Positions 7,021 through 12,693 are shown, counted from the first letter of the stretch. The stretch is 26,857 nucleotides of DNA from HO2-45-11b sp964450915 (GCA_964450915.1 CAYVFG010000012.1:1-26857); one strand, 5' to 3'. Notes: generated by a model not told the origin, from the letters alone. Numbers and translations are program-made.

Positions 7021-7818
7021 ATGCAGCAGGATACGTTGCGCATTGCTACTCTTCCCGGAAGAGGGCAGGATGCTATGCGTTTGGTTTGCAGTGCTGATAT
7101 TATTATGACCTTGGAAGAGCTTGCAATTCCCCCGCTTCAATATGCAGATGTCTGCAGCCTTCCTGGTTGGGAGGTGATTGCCACGCGGCTTTGCAGCCCG
7201 CAAACAAGCAGCGCTGGATTTTGTATGAATCCAATACCGCATATCGCATTGGGCGAGCACTTCTTTGCTCAGCAGCAGGGCGTGCAGAGGTTTGTCCTCT
7301 GCCACGAACTGCGACACGCATATCAGGCATTGAGGGATCTGGTCTGGCAGCAATACATGCGAAAACGTGCCCAGATCGTTCAAAACAAGGCGAATGCTCT
7401 TGTGCATGAGATGTGGAGATTCCTTTCTGCGCCGCTTGAAGCGGATGCGCAAGAGTATGCGTTTTCAAGATTCGCTGAAGATGGGTCTGCGATAGTGCTG
7501 CACCGCAGCAACGAAGTTGTAGGGGAGCTTATCAAGTATCCAGGGACGGCCGCGCATACGTTGCAATCTGTAGTGGCCCTCCTGCCACAGGTTTACGAGT
7601 GGCGAAAGCTTCTTGAGCAGGGGCTCATTCTGGCTAAAAGCAGGGATCCTGTTGCCAGTAATGCCCAAGCCGTGTTGAATTTTCTTGCGGAAAAGACGCG
7701 TGCCGGAAGCGATGCTCGGGTGAACGAATTCAGTCGGCAGTATTTGGCCGCAGAGCCCGGAGAATTCCTGGGATTGGCGCAAGATTTCTTCACCTATCTG
7801 GTGACGCTAAAGGATTGA
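7021..7818 (+). CDS. Putative HExxH zinc metalloprotease of unknown family
   Basis: The 265-residue protein is not one I can name. FVLCHELRHAYQ contains an HExxH zinc-protease motif (H95, E96, H99), and about 40 residues on, PLEADAQEYA offers E140 as a gluzincin-type third ligand. This fits a cytosolic minigluzincin-like peptidase; no signal peptide or membrane helix is seen. The remainder is helical and unassigned. An AAAGGGG Shine-Dalgarno lies 7 nt before ATG 7021. The 6-bp hairpin CTTTCT-ACG-AGAAAG (6996-7010) touches that site. It has its own promoter and terminator. Its 17 arginines are spread evenly over all six codons (CGA 3, CGC 2, CGT 3, CGG 3, AGA 3, AGG 3), unlike the CGA-biased rpsL, which suggests a different origin or lower expression. 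Proteolytic activity is inferred. Confidence 0.72.
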   Translation: MQQDTLRIATLPGRGQDAMRLVCSADIIMTLEELAIPPLQYADVCSLPGWEVIATRLCSPQTSSAGFCMNPIPHIALGEHFFAQQQGVQRFVLCHELRHAYQALRDLVWQQYMRKRAQIVQNKANALVHEMWRFLSAPLEADAQEYAFSRFAEDGSAIVLHRSNEVVGELIKYPGTAAHTLQSVVALLPQVYEWRKLLEQGLILAKSRDPVASNAQAVLNFLAEKTRAGSDARVNEFSRQYLAAEPGEFLGLAQDFFTYLVTLKD

Positions 7819-7822
7819 TAGA

Positions 7823-7858
7823 GGCCGTTTGAGCACATGCTTATACGGCCCTTTTTTA
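7823..7858 (+). terminator. Terminator after the HExxH protein gene
   Basis: GGCCGT (7823-7828) pairs with ACGGCC (7845-7850), with an inner AGC/GCT pairing, then CTTTTTTATT. It lies just before the tuf promoter. Confidence 0.85.
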
Positions 7859-7861
7859 TTA

Positions 7862-7890
7862 TTGACTTGCAAACTATCTTCTGGTACAAA
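7862..7890 (+). promoter_or_regulatory. tuf-rpsJ promoter, extended -10 type
   Basis: TTGACT (7862-7867), 17 bp, TACAAA (7885-7890) preceded by TGG, an extended -10 element. Predicted start near 7897, giving a leader of about 105 nt, much longer than for rpsL or rpmB. Confidence 0.65.
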
Positions 7891-7896
7891 TATATA

Positions 7897-8001
7897 CGAC
7901 CTTGAGGCGGTTGTTTTTCTGCTCTTTTTGTAGGGAGGAAAAATAACTGGATAAAACGCCAGAGGGCATTTTATTATTTTATTTCTAAGTACTTTAAGCC
8001 T
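7897..8001 (+). promoter_or_regulatory. tuf leader with orphan Shine-Dalgarno, possible leader peptide and attenuator-like hairpin
   Basis: The leader holds AGGGAGG (7932-7938), one of the best Shine-Dalgarno sequences in the window, yet about 63 nt from the tuf ATG. Eight nt after it a CTG (7947) opens a 13-codon frame reading LDKTPEGILLFYF, stopping at TAA 7986-7988. Inside this frame AAAA-C-GCC (7953-7960) pairs with GGC-A-TTTT (7965-7972) followed by a T-rich run, like a weak attenuator. The sequence elements are visible; translation of the peptide and attenuation are inference. Confidence 0.4.
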
Positions 8002-9212
8002 ATGGCTGTTGAAAAATTCGTACGAAACAAGCCGCACGTGAACGTAGGTACCATTGGTCACGTTGACCATGGAAAGACGACCACGACTGCTGCAATCCTG
8101 CATGTGATGAACATGAAGGGCGGAGTTAAAAAGGTGATGTCTATCGATGACCTCGATAAGTCTCCAGAATCTAAGGCTCGTGGAATTACAATTTCCACCG
8201 CTCACTGTGAATATGAGTCTGACAACAGACACTATGCGCACGTAGACTGTCCAGGTCACGCCGACTACATCAAAAACATGATTACCGGTGCTGCCCAGAT
8301 GGATGGAGCAATCCTCGTAGTAGCTGCAACGGATGGTCCGATGCCGCAAACTCGAGAACACATTCTCTTGGCTCGCCAGGTAGGTGTTTCTAATATCGTT
8401 GTATTCTTGAACAAGGTTGACCTTGTTGATGATCCGGAACTTATCGACCTCGTTGAGGAAGAAATCCGAGACGTGCTTACAAAGTACGAATACGATGGAG
8501 CTAATACGCGAATCATTCGCGGATCTGCTACAAAGGCATTGGTTTCAAAGGATTTGAACGATCCAGATGCTAAGCCTATTCTTGACTTGATCCAAGCATT
8601 GGATGAAGCAATTCCAGAACCAGTTCGAGATGTGGACAAGCCATTCTTGCTTCCAATCGAGGACGTGTTCTCTATTGAAGGTCGAGGAACTGTAGTAACT
8701 GGCAGAATCGAACGAGGACTTATCAAAGTTGGAGACGAAGCTGAAATCGTTGGAATCCGCGACACGCAGAAGACAACAATTATCGGTATCGAAATGTTCA
8801 ACAAGCAATTAGATGAAGGGCGAGCTGGAGACAATGCCGGTGTTCTTCTTCGAGGCTTGAAGNNNNNNNNNNGAAGAAAGAAGACGTTGAACGAGGACAG
8901 GGTGTTGCAAAGCCAGGATCTATCAACCCTCACAAGAAGTTCGAAGCTGAAGTATACGTTCTTACGAAAGACGAAGGCGGACGCCACACTCCATTCTTCA
9001 AGGGATACAAGCCACAGTTCTACATCCGAACAACGGACGTAACTGGAGAAGTATTCTTGGCTGAAGGAACAGAGATGGTAATGCCAGGCGACACTATCTC
9101 GATCACGGTTGAACTTGGTTCAAAGGTTGCGATGGAAGACGGAATGCGATTCGCTATCCGAGAAGGCGGACGAACCGTTGGTGCCGGAGTTGTTACAAAA
9201 ATCATTGAGTAA
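8002..9212 (+). CDS. tuf: Translation elongation factor Tu (interrupted by a 10-N assembly gap)
   Basis: EF-Tu delivers aminoacyl-tRNA to the ribosome. The G domain has GHVDHGKTT (19-27), RGITIS, DCPGHADYIKNMITG (from D82) and NKVD (137-140). The C-terminal domains end in GRTVGAGVVTKIIE. Ten Ns at 8863-8872 break the frame as written. The left flank ends GCTTGAAG and the right flank begins GAAGAAAG. Merging the shared GAAG and dropping the Ns gives LLRGLKKEDVERG, colinear with E. coli LLRGIKREEIERG. The total becomes 1197 nt, 398 residues, in frame. I therefore treat the gene as intact and the gap as artificial. Start ATG 8002 has context AGCCTATG without adjacent Shine-Dalgarno. Its stop shares one base with the rpsJ start. 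Confidence 0.95.
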
Positions 9213-9556
9213 TGAGCGACGCTACCAAACAATCTGAAGCGCCAGTAGCTGTTCCGAAGATTCGGATCAAGCTGAAGGCATACGATCACAAGTTGATCGA
9301 TCAGTCTGCTAAGCAGATTATGGATGCGGTGGAACGGGATGGCGCGAAAGTTGCCGGCCCAACCCCTCTTCCTACTGCGAAGAAAAAGTACACGGTGAAT
9401 CGATCCACGTTCGTTCACAAGAACGCGCGAGATCAATATGAGATCCGAGTACATAAGCGATTGATCGACATTGTACAGGCTACACCTCGCACAGTTGATA
9501 CTCTTATGAGTCTTAATCTGCCGGCAGGAGTGGATGTATCGATGAAGACTGTCTAG
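9212..9556 (+). CDS. rpsJ: 30S ribosomal protein uS10
   Basis: The 114-residue protein is uS10 of the 30S head: KIRIKLKAYDHKLIDQSAKQ, VAGPTPLPT, HKNARDQYEIRVHKRLIDI. It has about 12 extra N-terminal residues compared with the usual 100-105. Its ATG overlaps the tuf stop (TAATG), so it is translationally coupled to tuf. It is the only ATG-started ribosomal gene here with A rather than T at -1. A perfect terminator follows at 9575, which cuts rpsJ off from rplC, the gene it normally precedes in the S10 operon. Confidence 0.96.
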   Translation: MSDATKQSEAPVAVPKIRIKLKAYDHKLIDQSAKQIMDAVERDGAKVAGPTPLPTAKKKYTVNRSTFVHKNARDQYEIRVHKRLIDIVQATPRTVDTLMSLNLPAGVDVSMKTV

Positions 9557-9574
9557 TAGGCGTAAAAGCCACTC

Positions 9575-9606
9575 AAAAGACCCTCTATATAAGAGGGTCT
9601 TTTGTT
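9575..9606 (+). terminator. Terminator of tuf-rpsJ
   Basis: AAAAGACCCTC (9575-9585) and GAGGGTCTTTT (9593-9603) form a perfect 11-bp stem with a 7-nt loop, the T-run being the end of the stem. It starts 18 nt after the rpsJ stop. Confidence 0.92.
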
Positions 9607-9629
9607 ATATGGATTTTTTATATAAATAG

Positions 9630-9657
9630 TTGACAAATTTATATAATTATGTATAAT
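9630..9657 (+). promoter_or_regulatory. Consensus sigma70-type promoter, small-gene cassette 1
   Basis: TTGACA (9630-9635), 16-bp AT-rich spacer, TATAAT (9652-9657): both boxes are perfect consensus. Predicted start near 9664, at the first base of the structured leader. Confidence 0.85.
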
Positions 9658-9664
9658 TAATATC

Positions 9665-9744
9665 GAGCGTGAGAAGTGTATAGGGTTGCCAGTAGGTAAC
9701 CGTCTCGGGCTCATGTATGCAAGAGCGCCAGTAGGCGCAAGGAG
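9665..9744 (+). promoter_or_regulatory. Structured 5' leader with two CC-AGTA-GG hairpins, then Shine-Dalgarno
   Basis: Starting at the predicted mRNA 5' end, GAGCGTGAGA (9665-9674) pairs with TCTCGGGCTC (9703-9712), 10 positions with one G/G mismatch and one wobble. It encloses the hairpin GGTTGCC-AGTA-GGTAACC (9684-9701). A second hairpin GCGCC-AGTA-GGCGC (9725-9738) abuts the AAGGAG Shine-Dalgarno (9739-9744). The two apical parts are the same, CC-AGTA-GG. This could be a cis-regulatory RNA, a protein-binding leader or a stabilising 5' structure. I do not recognise it as a known riboswitch. Confidence 0.55.
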
Positions 9745-9750
9745 TAGCAG

Positions 9751-10140
9751 ATGTCCGTTTCAACTGAGCAAGTCACCGTTTTTCAGGGAATACCGACGAC
9801 GCAAGAGCAAAGACAAGTCCTTCGTGATGCAGGCTTTGTCCACGTGACGGGTCTCCAGGTCTACGACCACAAAGGATCTCCTGATTATGTTATTGGTGAA
9901 AAGGTTCGACAGAGCGAACTTGGAAGTTCCGGATATAATAACGGCAAGTTTGTCGTTGTGACTGTCGGCGGAGAAATCTGGTTGGCAGTACTGCGAGAAG
10001 GAATTCCGGAACACATCCGTCGCGAATTTTGTCCGAATGGTTCCGGGGCTTTTGTCCCGCTGTCCAATGGAGAAGAGGTCTCTCAGAAATGTTTACTCGA
10101 GCGATTTGCAGATCCGTCTACGGGGCTTCTTGTGAGGTAG
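9751..10140 (+). CDS. Hypothetical protein, cassette 1
   Basis: I do not recognise this 129-residue protein. It looks like a small soluble alpha/beta domain. Segments include TTQEQRQVLRDAGFVHVTGL (a helix-strand unit), a hydrophobic strand KFVVVTVGGEIWLAVLREG, and a tail with CPNGSGAFVPLSNGEEV. There is no signal peptide, membrane helix or obvious catalytic motif. ATG 9751 follows AAGGAG with a 6-nt spacer, a textbook Shine-Dalgarno. It has a consensus promoter, a structured leader and a terminator of its own, and sits between rpsJ and rplC, where no gene is expected in the S10 cluster. Confidence 0.78.
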   Translation: MSVSTEQVTVFQGIPTTQEQRQVLRDAGFVHVTGLQVYDHKGSPDYVIGEKVRQSELGSSGYNNGKFVVVTVGGEIWLAVLREGIPEHIRREFCPNGSGAFVPLSNGEEVSQKCLLERFADPSTGLLVR

Positions 10141-10148
10141 GATAGCGG

Positions 10149-10200
10149 ACAGCTCTTTTTCGGCAGTTGTTTCACATTGTGATTCGACTGCCGATTTTTT
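10149..10200 (+). repeat. 52-bp direct repeat, copy 1 (contains terminator)
   Basis: Identical over 52 bases to 10475-10526. It begins ACAGCTCTTTTTCGGCAG and ends in the terminator's T-run. The copies are 326 bp apart and bracket the whole of cassette 2 (promoter, leader, 49-residue gene). Confidence 0.95.
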
Positions 10201-10201
10201 T
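10160..10201 (+). terminator. Terminator of cassette 1
   Basis: TCGGCAGT (10160-10167) pairs with ACTGCCGA (10187-10194), with an inner TCAC/GTGA pairing, followed by seven Ts. Confidence 0.88.
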
Positions 10202-10213
10202 ATATAACAAAAC

Positions 10214-10242
10214 TTGACAGAATATATAATTAGGAGTATAAT
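10214..10242 (+). promoter_or_regulatory. Consensus sigma70-type promoter, cassette 2
   Basis: TTGACA (10214-10219), exactly 17 bp, TATAAT (10237-10242): both boxes are perfect consensus. Predicted start near 10249. Confidence 0.87.
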
Positions 10243-10246
10243 GGTC

Positions 10247-10284
10247 AAAGGTGGCTAGAAGGCGTATCTCTGGCTTGTACCTTT
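10247..10284 (+). promoter_or_regulatory. Two-part stem-loop at the 5' end of the cassette 2 leader
   Basis: AAAGGT (10247-10252) pairs with ACCTTT (10279-10284), and inside it GCTAGA (10254-10259) pairs with TCTGGC (10269-10274) with one wobble. It lies at or within 2 nt of the predicted transcription start. Further down, TCCT (10297-10300) can pair with AGGA (10308-10311) over the Shine-Dalgarno AAGAGG (10305-10310). Confidence 0.4.
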
Positions 10285-10318
10285 TGGTTCCATGATTCCT
10301 GTGTAAGAGGATTCTGGT

Positions 10319-10468
10319 ATGAAGATTGTAGCGATCGTATGTGCGGTGTGTTTGCTAGGGGGCGTTTTTTTCTTGGTCCCGGCAGAAAAGCGAGCTATGG
10401 CGCTCTGTGTTGGGTGCGGGCTATTGGCCTTAGCCTCTTCATGCGCGCCTGATGAGCCTCAAGGATGA
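10319..10468 (+). CDS. 49-residue two-helix membrane protein with two CxxC motifs, cassette 2
   Basis: This small gene reads MKIVAIVCAVCLLGG, a short turn PAEKRAM, then ALCVGCGLLALASSC and the tail APDEPQG. Two hydrophobic segments (about residues 3-20 and 27-42) suggest a membrane hairpin. Each carries a CxxC pair (C8/C11 and C30/C33), with a fifth cysteine at 42. A loose lipobox could be read before C42, but only seven residues would follow, so a lipoprotein is unlikely. Support for a real gene: consensus promoter, AAGAGG Shine-Dalgarno 8 nt before the ATG, and a strong terminator 18 nt after the stop. Metal or redox function is only inferred from the cysteines; I recognise no family. Confidence 0.6.
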   Translation: MKIVAIVCAVCLLGGVFFLVPAEKRAMALCVGCGLLALASSCAPDEPQG

Positions 10469-10474
10469 AATGCT

Positions 10475-10526
10475 ACAGCTCTTTTTCGGCAGTTGTTTCA
10501 CATTGTGATTCGACTGCCGATTTTTT
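10475..10526 (+). repeat. 52-bp direct repeat, copy 2 (contains terminator)
   Basis: Second, identical copy of 10149-10200. It closes cassette 2. Recombination between the copies would delete 326 bp holding that gene and its promoter while leaving one working terminator. Confidence 0.95.
10486..10526 (+). terminator. Terminator of cassette 2
   Basis: Same hairpin as the cassette 1 terminator: TCGGCAGT (10486-10493) with ACTGCCGA (10513-10520), then six Ts. Confidence 0.88.
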
Positions 10527-10546
10527 GTTTGTCCTTGTAGATAAAG

Positions 10547-10575
10547 TTGACAAATATTAATATTTGATATATTAT
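10547..10575 (+). promoter_or_regulatory. Sigma70-type promoter, cassette 3
   Basis: TTGACA (10547-10552), 17-bp AT-rich spacer, TATTAT (10570-10575). Predicted start near 10582, followed at once by a small hairpin ATATAC-AACGG-GTATAT (10585-10601). Confidence 0.8.
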
Positions 10576-10601
10576 GTTTTAGCAATATACAACGGGTATA
10601 T

Positions 10602-10832
10602 GTGCAAATGGCTCGTTTTACTCTCAAGAAGAGGGAATGCAAGATCATGGAGATCAGGAATGTGGTCGGCAATGCTTTGATTTTTATAATCGCCGGATTG
10701 CTTGCTTGGGCAGTTTGGGGGCGTCGAAAACAGATCGATGCCGGGAATCTCCCAGATATTGAATTGTATATTCAAAGGATCAAGTCTCGGCCGCTGAAAG
10801 TCTTCACGGAAGGCGAATCTGCGTCTACGTAA
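10602..10832 (+). CDS. Hypothetical single-helix membrane protein, cassette 3
   Basis: I do not recognise this protein. From ATG 10602 it has 76 residues. An internal ATG at 10647 gives 61 residues, MEIRNVVGNALIFII onward, and has AGAGG about 12 nt upstream, whereas 10602 has no Shine-Dalgarno, so either start is possible. One membrane helix (NALIFIIAGLLAWAVWG) is followed by a basic stop-transfer (RRK) and a cytoplasmic-looking tail, consistent with an N-out/C-in single-pass topology. It has its own promoter and terminator and is the last of three small genes between rpsJ and rplC. Confidence 0.62.
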   Translation: MQMARFTLKKRECKIMEIRNVVGNALIFIIAGLLAWAVWGRRKQIDAGNLPDIELYIQRIKSRPLKVFTEGESAST

Positions 10833-10862
10833 GCATAGGATGCGACATGATTTTTATGTGTG

Positions 10863-10902
10863 GGGGTATTTGACGCAGGACGCATCAAATAACCCCTTTT
10901 TT
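10863..10902 (+). terminator. Terminator of cassette 3
   Basis: GGGGTATTTGA (10863-10873) pairs with TCAAATAACCCC (10885-10896) with one bulge, followed by TTTTTT. It ends just before the rplC operon promoter. Confidence 0.87.
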
Positions 10903-10904
10903 CT

Positions 10905-10933
10905 TTGACTTTTTTCTGAGCATGTTCTATCCT
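10905..10933 (+). promoter_or_regulatory. Promoter of the rplC-secY operon, with leader
   Basis: TTGACT (10905-10910), 17 bp, TATCCT (10928-10933). The leader of about 87 nt before rplC contains two AAGCTT boxes (10973-10978 and 10989-10994) that can pair over a 10-nt loop and are followed by TTTTATTTT, a possible weak attenuator. The promoter call is fair; the attenuator is tentative. Confidence 0.58.
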
Positions 10934-11026
10934 GACAAATACCCGTGCTTAGGTGTGGGAAAGTCGTTTTATAAGCTTTTAATTACATAAGCTTTTTTAT
11001 TTTCAGCTCCATGCGAGTATCACATT

Positions 11027-11635
11027 ATGAAAGCGCTTCTAGGACGAAAAATCGGCATGTCTCAGGTATTCTCTCCCGAAGGAGATGTTATTCCTGTTAC
11101 CCTAATTTCCGCGCTTCCTAATACCGTTACTATTCGCCGAACAGTAGAAAAAGATGGATACGCTGCTGTCCAATTAGCACTCCCAAAGAAAGAGGGAGCG
11201 AAACTTGGAGAGAAGCGAACCCCGAACGCATATAAAGAAGTGTTCGCAAAACGAGAAGAATTCAAAGGAGAATTTCCCGCAGATATCGAATCTGTTGGTG
11301 TTGATCAATTTGCACAAGGAGATGCAATCGAAGTAACTGGCGTTTCAAAAGGAAAAGGAAATCAGGGCGTAGTTAAGCGCCATCATTTTGCAGGAGGCCC
11401 AGCATCTCACGGTCACAGGCACGTACTTCGCCGACCAGGTTCTATCGGAGGACGATTCCCGCAGCACGTAGTAAAAGGACGACGCATGGCAGGCCGAATG
11501 GGTGCTGATCAGGTAACGGTAAAGAATTTGGAAATTGTGCAGGTTGATGCTGAGCACAATATTGTTGCTGTAAAAGGCGCAGTGCCGGGGCCGCGCGGAA
11601 GCATCGTTTCTATCCGTGGCATTGAATCCAAATAA
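11027..11635 (+). CDS. rplC: 50S ribosomal protein uL3
   Basis: The 202-residue protein is uL3, an early assembly protein near the peptidyl transferase centre. It starts MKALLGRKIGMSQVF and has the family core GGPASHGHRHVLRRPGSIGG, then MAGRMGADQVTVKNLEIV. Length is normal (about 205-210). It is the first gene of the long operon, because rpsJ is elsewhere. An ATG 15 nt upstream is out of frame and is not used here. rplD follows after 2 nt. Confidence 0.97.
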   Translation: MKALLGRKIGMSQVFSPEGDVIPVTLISALPNTVTIRRTVEKDGYAAVQLALPKKEGAKLGEKRTPNAYKEVFAKREEFKGEFPADIESVGVDQFAQGDAIEVTGVSKGKGNQGVVKRHHFAGGPASHGHRHVLRRPGSIGGRFPQHVVKGRRMAGRMGADQVTVKNLEIVQVDAEHNIVAVKGAVPGPRGSIVSIRGIESK

Positions 11636-11637
11636 TT

Positions 11638-12276
11638 ATGGCTACCAAAACTACAACAAAAACGTTGCCAGTACGAGAACTCGGATCCAAAGCTTCTAAG
11701 GACACCGTTGCTATTCCTGCGTACATTGTCGGTGTTGATACTCCGGAATTAATTGCGCGAGCAATTCATACTACAAGCAAGCGAATGCGAATCCGAAAGG
11801 CGCACACAAAAGAACGTTCTGAGGTGCAAGGCGGAGGACGAAAGCCTTGGAAGCAAAAAGGAACAGGACGATCTCGGCACGGATCAACTCGATCTCCTAT
11901 TTGGGTTGGCGGTGGAATTACATTTGGTCCGCGAAGCTACAAGCCGACTGTTCGAAAAACACAACTGAAGGAACGACGACGTGCATTTTCAGGAGTGCTT
12001 GCGATGCATGTGAAGAATGAATCGATGATGATTATGCGATTGCCAAAGGATATGCCGGTAAAAACAAAGGATGTTGCAAAAGATATTGCTGGGAAGGCTG
12101 GTCTCCTGATCATTCTTGACGAGTCTCACAAGCAAGTAGAACGCGCAATGCGCAATGTGCCTACGGTGCATGTTCGATATGCGCATAAAGTGCTGTTGTC
12201 TGATATCGCATCTGCTCACGAAGTGTGGGTTGATGAAACAGCTCTTCCTATCATTGAAAATCGCTGCTCAATATAA
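11638..12276 (+). CDS. rplD: 50S ribosomal protein uL4
   Basis: The 212-residue protein is uL4, whose long loop lines the exit tunnel. The loop is recognisable as EVQGGGRKPWKQKGTGRSRH followed by GSTRSPIWVGGGITFGPR. Normal length. In many bacteria L4 also represses the S10 operon; here the leader shows no clear E. coli-like S10 leader, so this cannot be claimed. rplW starts 6 nt later. Confidence 0.96.
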   Translation: MATKTTTKTLPVRELGSKASKDTVAIPAYIVGVDTPELIARAIHTTSKRMRIRKAHTKERSEVQGGGRKPWKQKGTGRSRHGSTRSPIWVGGGITFGPRSYKPTVRKTQLKERRRAFSGVLAMHVKNESMMIMRLPKDMPVKTKDVAKDIAGKAGLLIILDESHKQVERAMRNVPTVHVRYAHKVLLSDIASAHEVWVDETALPIIENRCSI

Positions 12277-12282
12277 CGCCCT

Positions 12283-12690
12283 ATGTCACTTCTTACACTA
12301 TCAAAACGAATTCTCGGGAAAGACGCTAAAAAAGCTCCCGTACGAAACAAGAAACTGAAATCAGTTGCTGATTCTGCAAAGAAGAAAAAAGCACCTGTTG
12401 ATACTCATGCGCTATCTACCGGCTTGATCGGCCTTACGGAAGTTGTTTCCGAAAAAGGCATTATGCAACAGACGCAAGGAACTGCTGTATTCAAAGTGTT
12501 GCCTCATGTTACGAAGTCTCAAATTACAAGCGTTGTAGAAGCTACGTATGGCGTTCATGTGCTTTCCGTGCGAACGGCATTGTCTCATCCTCGTATTCGC
12601 CGAAGAGGGATTACGGAAGGTGTTACGAATAAATTCAAAAAGGCATACGTAAAAGTTGATAATATCCAAGCTGTTGTATCTCACGCATAA
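12283..12690 (+). CDS. rplW: 50S ribosomal protein uL23, with basic N-terminal extension
   Basis: The C-terminal 85 residues of this 135-residue protein are uL23: SEKGIMQQTQGTAVFKVLPH, VTKSQITSVVEATYGVHVL and FKKAYVKV. uL23 sits at the tunnel exit and docks trigger factor and SRP. The first 48 or so residues are an extra Lys-rich extension (GKDAKKAPVRNKKLKSV, AKKKKAP) absent from the usual 95-100-residue protein. Start context CGCCCTATG without Shine-Dalgarno. rplB follows after 3 nt. Confidence 0.92.
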   Translation: MSLLTLSKRILGKDAKKAPVRNKKLKSVADSAKKKKAPVDTHALSTGLIGLTEVVSEKGIMQQTQGTAVFKVLPHVTKSQITSVVEATYGVHVLSVRTALSHPRIRRRGITEGVTNKFKKAYVKVDNIQAVVSHA

Positions 12691-12693
12691 CCT

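Noticed and set aside
7807..8361. Open frame on the minus strand over the tuf leader and start (184 codons)
   Set aside because: It overlaps the terminator, the tuf promoter and conserved EF-Tu codons on the other strand; no recognisable protein.
8863..8872. tuf as a frameshifted pseudogene
   Set aside because: Removal of the Ns and merging of the GAAG overlap restores a full-length, motif-complete EF-Tu, so the break belongs to the assembly.
8265..8987. Long open frame on the minus strand across tuf (240 codons)
   Set aside because: It is the mirror of the EF-Tu gene, runs through the Ns and is rich in Ser/Ile as expected for antisense of this codon usage. No start signal or domain is seen.
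9713..9870. Small open frame starting at ATG 9713 in the cassette 1 leader
   Set aside because: No Shine-Dalgarno, it overlaps the second hairpin and the real gene in another frame, and the product is not recognisable.
11012..11026. ATG 15 nt upstream of rplC as a start
   Set aside because: It is out of frame with L3, whose canonical MKALLGRKIGMSQVF start is at 11027.
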